DNA of 49,379 nt from Candidatus Mediterraneibacter vanvlietii (GTDB taxonomy: Bacteria; Bacillota; Clostridia; Lachnospirales; Lachnospiraceae). Below the pieces are notes generated by a model. It saw only the letters and a program-made list of their open reading frames with translations. It made no database searches and was not told the DNA's origin. The translations under genes were made by a program, and so were the position numbers. Shown piece after piece: positions 27,126 to 34,523 of the stretch (positions are counted from its first letter, which is position 1; each line of letters begins with the position of its first letter). Location: contig DXGZ01000080.1 of NCBI GenBank assembly GCA_019113645.1, positions 1-49,379 of the forward strand, read 5' to 3'.

Positions 27126-27177
27126 GGCGCGGCCGGAAAGCCTTTCTATGTGTAAGTCCTTCAAGCCGCGCCGTTTT
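27126..27177 (+). terminator. GC-rich hairpin, possible terminator upstream of hipBA
   Basis: GGCGCGGC (27126-27133) and GCCGCGCC (27165-27172) pair perfectly around a 31-base loop, followed by GTTTTG. It would insulate hipBA from transcription entering from the palindrome. The rest of 27178-27329 shows nothing I can name. Confidence 0.45.
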
Positions 27178-27329
27178 GCATTTAAACATTTTTTCAGCCC
27201 TTTAGAAGTTCCCGGATTCTGGAACGGAACTTGACGCGCACATCCCCTCATCCGGAATACGTTTCTCCAAATCATCCGGTTCCGATTCTTGACCCACTTT
27301 CCGCCTGATTGCTTAGTGAACAAAATAGC

Positions 27330-27347
27330 GGATAATATATTATCTAT
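27330..27347. promoter_or_regulatory. hipBA operator 1
   Basis: The site GGATAATATATTATCTAT contains a perfect 14-bp palindrome (GATAATATATTATC). An identical 18-base copy occurs 41 bp downstream, roughly four helical turns, as expected for paired dimer sites of a HipB-type antitoxin. Confidence 0.75.
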
Positions 27348-27350
27348 TTG

Positions 27351-27379
27351 TTGCTATTTTTTGTGGTTTGGGATAATAT
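27351..27379 (+). promoter_or_regulatory. hipBA promoter
   Basis: TTGCTA and TAATAT are spaced by 17 bases. The -10 box lies inside operator 2, so a bound repressor would block polymerase. The predicted transcription start falls at or next to the hipB ATG. Confidence 0.6.
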
Positions 27380-27388
27380 ATTATCTAT
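27371..27388. promoter_or_regulatory. hipBA operator 2
   Basis: This is an exact copy of operator 1, overlapping the -10 box and the first bases of the antitoxin start codon. Confidence 0.75.
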
Positions 27389-27671
27389 GAATGACTTTAT
27401 ATTTATGAAAAGGACACCGAAGGAGATTGATCTGCTCATAGCTGAACGAATCCGTGGCATCCGAAGGAGGCGGAAGATATCACAGAAAAGGTTAAGCGAA
27501 AAATCGGGTGTAAGCCTGGGGTCTGTGAAACGGTTCGAAAGATATGGGGAGATATCTCTGATCTCGCTTACGAAAATAGCGATGGCACTGGAACTGGAAG
27601 GGGAATTGGAGGAACTGTTTGCGGAAGTTCCATTCCTGTCGATTGAGGAGATAATAAATGAAAAAAACTGA
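27387..27671 (+). CDS. hipB: HipB-like antitoxin, XRE helix-turn-helix protein
   Basis: The 94-aa product is a DNA-binding antitoxin and autorepressor. Its helix-turn-helix is at about residues 19-65 (IAERIRGIRRRRKISQKRLS, SGVSLGSVKRFERYG), and the gene overlaps hipA by 14 bases, the usual layout of hipBA. Two identical palindromes upstream are likely its binding sites. No ribosome-binding site precedes the ATG at 27387 or the next in-frame ATG at 27405. Because the predicted transcript starts at about 27387, the mRNA may be leaderless. An upstream in-frame ATG at 27348 lies before the -10 box and could not be used by this promoter. Confidence 0.8.
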   Translation: MNDFIFMKRTPKEIDLLIAERIRGIRRRRKISQKRLSEKSGVSLGSVKRFERYGEISLISLTKIAMALELEGELEELFAEVPFLSIEEIINEKN

Positions 27672-28794
27672 AAGACTGAATGTGAAGTATCATGACAGAA
27701 AAGTCGGAACTATGGCGCTGTATAAAGGACGGCTGGCGGCTTTTGAATATGACAGAGACTGGCTTGCGGACGGGTTTTCCATAAGTCCTTTTTCATTGCC
27801 GCTTGAACCGCGTGTTTTTATACCGAAGACAGAGCCTTTTGATGGAGTTTTTGGAGTTTTTGCTGACAGTCTTCCTGACGGGTGGGGGCGTCTGCTTGTA
27901 GACCGCCTCATGCTGAAAAACCATATAAATCCATATGAGATGGGAAATCTGGACCGGCTTGCCATCGTGGGACAGTCTGGAATGGGAGCACTTTGCTATG
28001 AGCCGGATTTTCATTTTGATACAGAAGAAACGCCGCTTGATCTGGACGAGATAGCGGAAGAATGCCGACGTATTCTGAATACGGAATCAGCAGAAAATCT
28101 GGATGAACTGTTTCGGCTTGGTGGATCTTCTGGCGGAGCAAGTCCTAAAATACTTACGAAAGTGGATGGGGAAGACGGGATTATTAAATTTCCGTCATCT
28201 GGTGACAGCGAGAATGCGGGAAGACAAGAGTATGACTATTCTGTCTGTGCCCGTAAATGTGGGATTGAGATGGAAGAGACAAAGCTGTTTCATTCTCAAA
28301 AATGTGATGGGTATTTCGGGACAAAACGGTATGACAGGAAAACAGGGGAAGATGGGAAAACAGAACGTATTCATATGTTGTCTGCATCAGCTGTACTGGA
28401 GACTTCTCACCGTATTCCGAATCTTGATTATGAAATTTTGATGAAACTGACACTTGAATTGACAAAAGAGTTTGTGGAAGCAGAAAAATTATATCGCCTG
28501 ATGTGTTTTAATGTGTTTGCACACAACAGAGATGATCATTCGAAAAATTTCACGTATCTGTATAATGAGCAGGAAGAAAGATGGATGCTTTCACCGGCAT
28601 ATGATCTTACGTACAGCTATTCAATTGGGGGAGAGCATGCCACAACAGTGCATGGAAATGGAAAAAATCCCGGGATGGAAGATATTCTTGCGGTGGCGGG
28701 GGCTATTGGAATGGACATGAGAAAGGCCAGACAGACTGCAAAGGAAATCCGGGAATGTGTGGAAACAGAACTGAAGGAATATATTAAAGTATAG
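27658..28794 (+). CDS. hipA: HipA-like serine/threonine kinase toxin
   Basis: HipA kinases stop growth by phosphorylating a translation target; E. coli HipA modifies glutamyl-tRNA synthetase. The 378-aa product has the N-terminal HipA domain (residues about 5-105, with VFADSLPDGWGRLLVDR), the Gly-rich loop GGSSGGASPK at 155-164, the catalytic segment FNVFAHNRDDHSKNF at 284-298 (probable catalytic D292, metal-binding N297), and the activation-loop SPAYDLTYS with D316. GAGGAG lies 7 bases upstream of the ATG inside the end of hipB, so translation is coupled. The frame and all key residues are intact, so the toxin is probably functional. Its target in this organism is unknown. Confidence 0.88.
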   Translation: MKKTERLNVKYHDRKVGTMALYKGRLAAFEYDRDWLADGFSISPFSLPLEPRVFIPKTEPFDGVFGVFADSLPDGWGRLLVDRLMLKNHINPYEMGNLDRLAIVGQSGMGALCYEPDFHFDTEETPLDLDEIAEECRRILNTESAENLDELFRLGGSSGGASPKILTKVDGEDGIIKFPSSGDSENAGRQEYDYSVCARKCGIEMEETKLFHSQKCDGYFGTKRYDRKTGEDGKTERIHMLSASAVLETSHRIPNLDYEILMKLTLELTKEFVEAEKLYRLMCFNVFAHNRDDHSKNFTYLYNEQEERWMLSPAYDLTYSYSIGGEHATTVHGNGKNPGMEDILAVAGAIGMDMRKARQTAKEIRECVETELKEYIKV

Positions 28795-29008
28795 AAGAGG
28801 ATTTTAGTGTGCTGCCATTGCAGGGGAGCAAAAGTCTTGGGCAATTCGTATTCGCATAAGCCGTTTAATTATGCCTTTCATCAATAATATGATATAAATA
28901 TCAGGTATTTGTAATCGCTCTTCAGCGTCATTATAATAATCAGTGAGAGAAAGAAGCAGAGTGTCAGATACAGTATCTGGCTGCTGCGGAATGAAAGGAT
29001 GAGTACGA

Positions 29009-29866
29009 ATGATTATTGAAAATAAAACATTTGACGAAGAACGGGCACTGTATGGAAGCCGCGGAGTTACACTGAGAAACTGTACGTTCGACGGACCGGC
29101 TGATGGGGAAAGTGCCTGCAAGGAGTCTTCGGATATTGTAGTGGAAAACAGTTTCTTTAATCTCAGATATCCATTCTGGCATGACTACGGTCTGGAGATC
29201 TCAGATTCGGAAATGACGGAAAACTGCCGTGCGGCGCTGTGGTATTCGGACCATATCAACATTACGGGAACGAAACTTCACGGAATCAAGGCACTGAGGG
29301 AATGCAGCGATGTTTCACTGCGGGACTGTGATGTGATCTCTCCTGAGTTTGGCTGGTCGGTGCGAAATATCCATATGGAAAATACAGCTGTGTCCGGCGA
29401 GTATTTTATGATGCGTTCTGAGAATCTGACCTTCCATAATGTAGAATTGAACGGAAAATATTCATTCCAGTACATTAAGAATGCGGTGTTCGACCACTGT
29501 ACATTTAATACAAAGGACGCGTTCTGGCACGGAGAAAACATCATCGTCCGCAACAGTACGGTGAAAGGCGAGTACCTGGCATGGTATTCCGACGGGCTGA
29601 CTCTGGAAAACTGCAGGATTATCGGAACTCAGCCTTTCTGCTACTGCAGGAACCTGAAGCTGAAGAACTGCGAGATGATTGATACGGATCTCTGCTTTGA
29701 GAAATCAGATGTGGAAGCGAGGATTATTACACCGGTTATCAGCATTAAAAACCCGGCGTCCGGCACGATTTTTGTGCCATCGGTCGGGGAGATAATCAGG
29801 GATGATTCGGAGAGCAGAGGGAAAGTTGTCTGCACTGCGGGGAAACACGGGGAAGAATGTGCCTGA
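29009..29866 (+). CDS. DUF3737-like right-handed beta-helix protein
   Basis: The 285-aa product is built of short repeated strands such as LRNCTF, VENSFF, LEISDSEM, LENCRI and LKNCEM, spaced by about 20-23 residues. This is the pattern of a right-handed parallel beta-helix. Overall it resembles the DUF3737 family, whose function is not known. There is no signal peptide, so it is probably cytoplasmic. GGATGAG precedes the start. About 200 bases separate it from hipA, and nothing links the two functionally. Confidence 0.75.
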   Translation: MIIENKTFDEERALYGSRGVTLRNCTFDGPADGESACKESSDIVVENSFFNLRYPFWHDYGLEISDSEMTENCRAALWYSDHINITGTKLHGIKALRECSDVSLRDCDVISPEFGWSVRNIHMENTAVSGEYFMMRSENLTFHNVELNGKYSFQYIKNAVFDHCTFNTKDAFWHGENIIVRNSTVKGEYLAWYSDGLTLENCRIIGTQPFCYCRNLKLKNCEMIDTDLCFEKSDVEARIITPVISIKNPASGTIFVPSVGEIIRDDSESRGKVVCTAGKHGEECA

Positions 29867-29968
29867 GTAAGGACGAGCGGTGAATTGCCCGGCAAATCAG
29901 AAGTGATGAAAAAGGGGTGGTGCAGTCCGCTGAGTCTGTGTTACAATCAGTCTTGTTACACGTAATTT

Positions 29969-29987
29969 ATGCCGGCATTGCCGGCAT
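29969..29987. other. Perfect palindromic site upstream of the YjdF-like gene
   Basis: ATGCCGGCATTGCCGGCAT has two 9-bp arms around a single central base. It lies 33 bases upstream of the next start codon. It could be an operator or a small hairpin. Confidence 0.5.
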
Positions 29988-30020
29988 CAGGACTGAGAAG
30001 AAAGCAGTGATTTGATTTTT

Positions 30021-31106
30021 ATGAACCGGGACGATAAAAGAGACAACAGACAGAAGGATACGGGACAGGATGCCGGACCGAAGAAACAGGGGTGGCTGCG
30101 CACATTCGGCACTGCGCTGAACATGGAACTGAGAGAGCATAAAAGTTCGGCGATTGTGTACCTGACTCTGCGCGCGCTTGTCATTGTGATGATGATTCTG
30201 CAGCTTTTGAACCGGAATTTTGAGAACGTGTTTCTCTGCGCGCTGACGCTGGTTCTCCTTGTGATGCCAAGCCTGATTCAGGTGACGTTTAAAGTGGAGC
30301 TTCCGACGACACTTGAGATCATTATTCTCTTTTTCATATTCGCGGCAGAGATACTGGGCGAGATCAGTGAATTTTATCTTATGTTTCCCTTCTGGGATGC
30401 AGTGCTCCATACGCTGAACGGTTTTCTTGCGGCAGCCATTGGATTTTCCATGGTTGACCTGCTGAACAGAAGCGAGAAAACGGTCTTTAACCTGTCGCCG
30501 CTTTTTACGGCCATTGTGGCGTTCTGCTTTTCCATGACGATCGGCGTGGTCTGGGAATTCTTTGAGTTTTTCATGGACCAGGTGATGGGATATGATATGC
30601 AGAAAGATACGATAATCCATATGATTCGTTCCGTGACGCTGGATCCGGCAGGTCATAATGTGCCCTATGTGATCAGCAATATTACAGAGACGGCGGTGAA
30701 CGGTCAGGAACTCGGGCTGGGCGGATACCTGGATATCGGACTGATTGATACGATGCAGGATCTGATTGTCAATTTCATCGGGGCGGCGGTGTTCTCCGTG
30801 ATCGGTTTCTTCTATGTGAAGAACCGGGGAAAAGGGAAGATCGTTGGAAGGTTCGTTCCGAGAAGGAAGGCGAAAGACAGGGATTTCCTCGAGATTGCGA
30901 TCGAGGCGGCGCAGGCAGAGAAAAAGCCGGGAGCGCCGCGGCCGGAGCGGAAAGACGAAGCCGCGCAGGGACGGGCGGCGGAAAAAGAGGAGCAGGAGGA
31001 TGATTCCCGGCGGTGTATAGCGTCAGCGGCGGAAGAAGAGCCGTCTGACGACGCGCCAGAAGAGAAAGAGGATGAAAGCTCCGAGAATCGTGGCGGCGAT
31101 ATATAG
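30021..31106 (+). CDS. Multi-pass membrane protein, YjdF (DUF2238)-like
   Basis: This 361-aa membrane protein has helices in about residues 43-65, 67-85, 90-110, 127-147, 155-180 and 240-262. The segment FYLMFPFWDAVLHTLNGF resembles the W-D-x-x-x-H-x-x-x-G signature of the DUF2238/YjdF family, of unknown function. The last 90 residues are cytoplasmic, rich in Glu, Lys and Ala, and low in complexity. The start at 30021 is an ATG; the open frame begins with a TTG three codons earlier, and the ribosome site is weak for either. Its final 84 bases overlap the end of the convergent gene. Confidence 0.65.
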   Translation: MNRDDKRDNRQKDTGQDAGPKKQGWLRTFGTALNMELREHKSSAIVYLTLRALVIVMMILQLLNRNFENVFLCALTLVLLVMPSLIQVTFKVELPTTLEIIILFFIFAAEILGEISEFYLMFPFWDAVLHTLNGFLAAAIGFSMVDLLNRSEKTVFNLSPLFTAIVAFCFSMTIGVVWEFFEFFMDQVMGYDMQKDTIIHMIRSVTLDPAGHNVPYVISNITETAVNGQELGLGGYLDIGLIDTMQDLIVNFIGAAVFSVIGFFYVKNRGKGKIVGRFVPRRKAKDRDFLEIAIEAAQAEKKPGAPRPERKDEAAQGRAAEKEEQEDDSRRCIASAAEEEPSDDAPEEKEDESSENRGGDI

Positions 31107-31751
31107 CAGGATGACGGCTGTGTTCCCGAGCAAGGGAATCAGGTCACGGAAAATCACCTGCTGCATCTGATAATCCGGATTAATATAGAACATGTTGATC
31201 TTTCCGTACTGGTCCAGAGCAAGGTTAAGCAGTTCTGCGATGCCGCAGCAGATCAGGTACAGAGCGGAAGCCCCGAGGAAGGGGCGAAGCGGGAAAGCAT
31301 TGATCAGCCGGCGGGAGAAGAGGAGCTTCCCGGAAGCTCCCGGACCTCCCGCCGGCTTTCTGCAGTAGAGGATACCGGCAAAGATCCCGATCAGGATAAG
31401 GAGCACATGCCAGAGATGGGAGTGGACCGTGAGCGCAGGATAAGCGTACTTCATTCCGCTTGTATCCGCGAACGCGGCGATGCCGCCCAGCAGGCCGTAG
31501 CACATGAGAAAGGCGAGAAGCACACGGCGGATCTTCTCGCGGCGCAGCCACGGGTAAGCAAGCAGGACATACATGGGGATGCTGCACAGCTGGAACGGAA
31601 GATACCAGAGGTTGTAATGTCCGCCGGCGGATAATGTCAAAACAAGCTGTTTCCATATCTCTGTGGACAGCATAACTGCACCGCACAGGAAGAGGATCCT
31701 GTCCGATGTATCCGGAAAATATTCAGATCTGATTCGTTTCATATAATTCAT
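31023..31751 (-). CDS. YwaF-like integral membrane protein
   Basis: This 242-aa protein has six or seven predicted membrane helices (for example residues 17-40, 45-65, 75-95, 110-130, 155-175, 205-230). The overall layout, with WKQLVLTLSAGG, YLPFQLCSIPMYVLL and the HSHLWH segment, fits the YwaF (TIGR02206) family of unknown function. GGGAGAGGTG is upstream of the ATG at 31751; a second ATG three codons on is possible. The 3' end overlaps the convergent YjdF-like gene by 84 bases, so the two mRNAs are complementary at their ends. Confidence 0.72.
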   Translation of the reverse strand: MNYMKRIRSEYFPDTSDRILFLCGAVMLSTEIWKQLVLTLSAGGHYNLWYLPFQLCSIPMYVLLAYPWLRREKIRRVLLAFLMCYGLLGGIAAFADTSGMKYAYPALTVHSHLWHVLLILIGIFAGILYCRKPAGGPGASGKLLFSRRLINAFPLRPFLGASALYLICCGIAELLNLALDQYGKINMFYINPDYQMQQVIFRDLIPLLGNTAVILLYIAATILGAFILFLFWRVVRRLFFRR

Positions 31752-32003
31752 TTATGCACCTCTCCCATATTATAGCTCAAAAGAGGGACTCTTTATACCG
31801 CATTGCCGTTTTTTGGAGATTTATTCCGGCTGAATATTGTAGGAAACGTACAAAAAAACAAAAGAATTTCGTTAAAATTAGACAAAATCATACGCGTTTG
31901 AGCGGCGGGGAATTCGTGTGCCGGAAAAACAGATGAAAAAGTAATAAAACTTCACTTTTTATGAGTTGTAAAACAGGCAAAATGGAAGAAAAAGCGCCCC
32001 GTC

Positions 32004-32016
32004 TTCCGTTACGGAA
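32004..32016. other. Palindrome upstream of the atp promoter
   Basis: TTCCGT-T-ACGGAA is a perfect 6-bp inverted repeat, 17 bases upstream of the -35 box. It might be a regulator site. The rest of 31752-32003 shows no gene. Confidence 0.35.
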
Positions 32017-32033
32017 CTTGAAAAATGAAAATG

Positions 32034-32062
32034 TTGACAAAACGTGAACTCGGGCGTAATAT
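32034..32062 (+). promoter_or_regulatory. Promoter of the ATP synthase operon
   Basis: A consensus TTGACA and TAATAT are spaced by exactly 17 bases. The resulting leader of about 215 bases runs to the atpB ribosome site and contains a weak hairpin (GTTC/GAAC near 32178-32192) followed by a run of T. Confidence 0.8.
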
Positions 32063-32285
32063 TTAGTCATCTTTCCGGAAACATATTAATAGGAAGGATG
32101 CCCGGAAGCAGCGGAGAAGTGATTTGTCCGCGAATACGGGGAGTCGGAAATGAAAGGTGAAAAAAGGATTTAGGGGGTTCGAAGAAGAACAACTCTTTTT
32201 TTTATGCAAAAAATCCTGCATTGATTCGTTTTCCGGCGTTTGTTTTAAAGTATGAAAAGAGAAAAGAGGTAAAGGAGGGAGCAAT

Positions 32286-32969
32286 ACGGGAGATCTGACA
32301 GAAAGACTGATAGAAGAATTGAACTGCGAGACAGTCTTTACCCTGCCGGTTCTGGGAAATATCTCGGAATCTGTCGTGGTCACGTGGATCATTATGGCTG
32401 TTCTGGTCATCTTGTCCATTATCTTTGTGAGAAACCTTCGGGTAGAGAACCCCGGCAAAGTGCAGCTTGCGCTGGAAGCGGGGATCGGCTGGGCGCAGGA
32501 TTTCTTCGAGGGGATCATCGGGAAAGAGAACCGAAGATATGTCCCCTATCTGATCACTGTGCTTCTCTATCTGGCGGCCGCAAACACGCTGGCGCCGCTG
32601 TGTGGATTCAAGCCGCCGACAAAAGATCTGAATGTTACGGCAGCGCTTGGAATTATGAGCATGGTTTTGATCGAATATTCCGGTATCCATAAAAATGGAG
32701 TAAAACACTGGGTAAAACATTTCGCCCAGCCGGTTCCGGTAGTGGCGCCGATAACGGTGCTGGAAGTCGTGATCCGGCCGCTGTCGCTTTGTATGCGACT
32801 TTTCGGAAATATGCTGGCCGGGTTTGTGGTGCTTGAACTGCTGAAGTTCTTTGTGCCGCTTATCATTCCCATTCCGGTAAGTTTTTATTTCGATATTTTC
32901 GACGGTCTGCTTCAGGCGTATGTATTTGTATTCCTGACGGCATTATTTATGACCGAGGAGATGGAGTGA
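32286..32969 (+). CDS. atpB: F1Fo ATP synthase subunit a
   Basis: Subunit a forms the half-channels for ion passage next to the c-ring. The membrane protein has five or six helices and the essential arginine in the block IRPLSLCMRLFGNMLAG. The start is unusual. AAAGGAGGG lies just before 32286, and the in-frame codon at the right distance is ACG, giving x-GDLTERLIEELNCETVF. No ATG or GTG exists in this frame before the first helix. A TTG at 32319 would give 216 residues but has no comparable ribosome site. I give the ACG start (227 residues) as the better supported. Upstream atpI is absent from the operon. Confidence 0.85.
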   Translation, partial: TGDLTERLIEELNCETVFTLPVLGNISESVVVTWIIMAVLVILSIIFVRNLRVENPGKVQLALEAGIGWAQDFFEGIIGKENRRYVPYLITVLLYLAAANTLAPLCGFKPPTKDLNVTAALGIMSMVLIEYSGIHKNGVKHWVKHFAQPVPVVAPITVLEVVIRPLSLCMRLFGNMLAGFVVLELLKFFVPLIIPIPVSFYFDIFDGLLQAYVFVFLTALFMTEEME

Positions 32970-32970
32970 C

Positions 32971-33005
32971 GTTCCGCACTTATGTGCGGGGAACGGACAG
33001 TTCCC
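32971..33005 (+). other. Two mutually exclusive hairpins between atpB and atpE
   Basis: GTTCCGCAC (32971-32979) can pair with GTGCGGGGAAC (32984-32994). Alternatively GGGAAC (32989-32994) can pair with GTTCCC (33000-33005), followed by GCCTTTT. The two share bases, so only one can form. They start one base after the atpB stop in an otherwise gene-free spacer of 245 bases. Confidence 0.5.
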
Positions 33006-33214
33006 GCCTTTTAAATGAACAGTACGGCCGGTGAGCTTTTCCAGACGCGCGGCCGGGCTGCCAGGATTTACATCAGAGGACAGGGCCGGGAGAAGACTGC
33101 AGGACGAGAGAGGACTTCGCCCCGGAAAGTGAGGGAGCGGAGCAGGAGAAGAAGTTCTGCTGAATAAATTTTTATTTACAAAGAAAAAACAGAGAGAAAA
33201 AGGAGATTTTTATC

Positions 33215-33436
33215 ATGGAAGCAATTATCGCAATCGGAGCAGCAGTCGCTGTATTAACAGGTATCGGAGCAGGTGTAGGTATCGGTATCGCAACAGGTAA
33301 GGCAGCAGAGGCTATCGCAAGACAGCCGGAGGCAGAGGGCAAGATCAGCAAGAACCTGATTCTCGGATGTGCGCTTGCAGAGGCAACAGCTATCTACGGT
33401 TTCATCATCGGACTTCTGATTATCGTACTTCTTTAA
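33215..33436 (+). CDS. atpE: F1Fo ATP synthase subunit c
   Basis: Subunit c makes the rotating membrane ring. The 73-aa hairpin has helix 1 (about 3-30), the polar loop ARQPE (35-39) and helix 2 (about 47-72) with the ion-carrying E56 in LAEATAIYG. Sodium-type c subunits have a Gln in helix 1 and Ser after the Glu; here the corresponding residues are I23 and A57. This favours proton coupling. AAAAGGAG lies 7 bases upstream of the ATG, giving a strong initiation site suited to the high copy number of this subunit. Confidence 0.95.
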   Translation: MEAIIAIGAAVAVLTGIGAGVGIGIATGKAAEAIARQPEAEGKISKNLILGCALAEATAIYGFIIGLLIIVLL

Positions 33437-33503
33437 TTGACGAGTGTGAATCGATGAGAGAACAGACAACAGAAAAAGATAACAGGAAAGGCGGGCGGAA
33501 AAG

Positions 33504-34004
33504 GTGATTTCAATTAATATGAACCTTGTCTATACCATTATAAACCTTGTTGTTCTTTATCTTTTGCTGAGACATTTCCTCTTCACACCGGTGATGAATA
33601 TCATGGAGCAGAGGAGGAAACTGATCGAGGACGGGCTTAAGCACGCGCAGGAAGCACAGGATGACGCCAACCGGATGAAACAGGAGTATGAGAAGGCTCT
33701 GAGCGGAGCAAAACAGGAATCCGTGAAGATGCTCGAGGATGCCCGTAAGACAGCGAAAGCCGAGTATGACCGTATCGTAGGCGAAGCTGATGATGAGGCG
33801 GGAAGCATCATTGAGTCGGCAAGAGAGACGGTGCGGCTGGAACGCGATAAGACCATGCAGGAGCTGCAGTCCCAGATCGCGTCCCTCGCGGTCGCTTCCG
33901 CGGCTAAGATCATGGGCAGAACGACAGAGAACCAGGGAAATCAGGATCTATACGATCAGTTTTTGAAAGAAGCAGGTGAGGGCAATGAAGATGCAGGCAG
34001 ATAA
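33504..34004 (+). CDS. atpF: F1Fo ATP synthase subunit b
   Basis: Subunit b is the peripheral stalk. One N-terminal membrane helix (about residues 8-26) leads into a long charged coiled coil to residue 140. The open frame starts with GTG at 33504, giving MISINMNLVYTIINLVV, which matches the usual start of the family. An ATG five codons later is possible and has AAAGGTGA ten bases before it. The 3' end overlaps atpH by 20 bases. Confidence 0.9.
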   Translation: MISINMNLVYTIINLVVLYLLLRHFLFTPVMNIMEQRRKLIEDGLKHAQEAQDDANRMKQEYEKALSGAKQESVKMLEDARKTAKAEYDRIVGEADDEAGSIIESARETVRLERDKTMQELQSQIASLAVASAAKIMGRTTENQGNQDLYDQFLKEAGEGNEDAGR

Positions 34005-34518
34005 GGAGATACGCTGCTCTTCACCGGCAGCTGCTTACGGACAGGTGCTGTTCGGGCTTGATATTCCGGAAGAAGATGTGAGGAAATCGAGGGAGATATT
34101 CAGCGAAGTTCCCCAGCTGACGGATGTATTTACAAACCCGACGATCGCCACGAAGAAAAAGGAAAATGTGATTGACAGGGTGTTCCCCGAATCGATCAGG
34201 AATTTTCTCAAGACAGCCTGCAGATATCGGAGAATGGATCTCATGCAGGAGATATTTGCAGCATATGACAGGTGCCGGGACGAACAGGATCAGGTCCTGA
34301 ACGCAGTACTTACATGTATCACACCTCCCACTGAGGCGCAGAAGAAGGGGATGGAGGCGTTCCTGTGCAGGAAGTACAGGGCGAAGAAGGCCGACATCAC
34401 CGTGTGCAGGGATGACACGCTCTTCGGCGGATTTATCCTTCGTGTGGGAAGTGACGAATACGACTGGAGTATGAAAGGACGCCTGAACAGATTAGAACAA
34501 ACATTAACCTGGAGGTGA
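33985..34518 (+). CDS. atpH: F1Fo ATP synthase subunit delta
   Basis: Delta joins the peripheral stalk to the top of F1. The 177-aa product is helical with the family C-terminal block [20 protein letters not shown] (residues about 142-161) and the L-x-R-L-E-Q end. I chose the ATG at 33985, preceded by AGGTGAGG, over the GTG at 33976 that lies inside that site. It overlaps atpF and its stop abuts the atpA initiation region, so translation is probably coupled. Confidence 0.88.
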   Translation: MKMQADKEIRCSSPAAAYGQVLFGLDIPEEDVRKSREIFSEVPQLTDVFTNPTIATKKKENVIDRVFPESIRNFLKTACRYRRMDLMQEIFAAYDRCRDEQDQVLNAVLTCITPPTEAQKKGMEAFLCRKYRAKKADITVCRDDTLFGGFILRVGSDEYDWSMKGRLNRLEQTLTWR

Positions 34519-34523
34519 ACAAG

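Noticed and set aside
29967-30656. 229-codon minus-strand frame opposite the YjdF-like gene
   Set aside because: His/Lys/Arg-rich composition and complete overlap with a membrane-protein frame mark it as a shadow.
32200-32271. Tiny leader peptides upstream of atpB (for example a six-codon frame near 32251)
   Set aside because: They are very short, have no ribosome site of their own and no amino-acid bias that would suggest attenuation.
33215-33436. Sodium-type ATP synthase, as in some anaerobic clostridia
   Set aside because: The Gln and Ser sodium ligands in subunit c are replaced by Ile and Ala.
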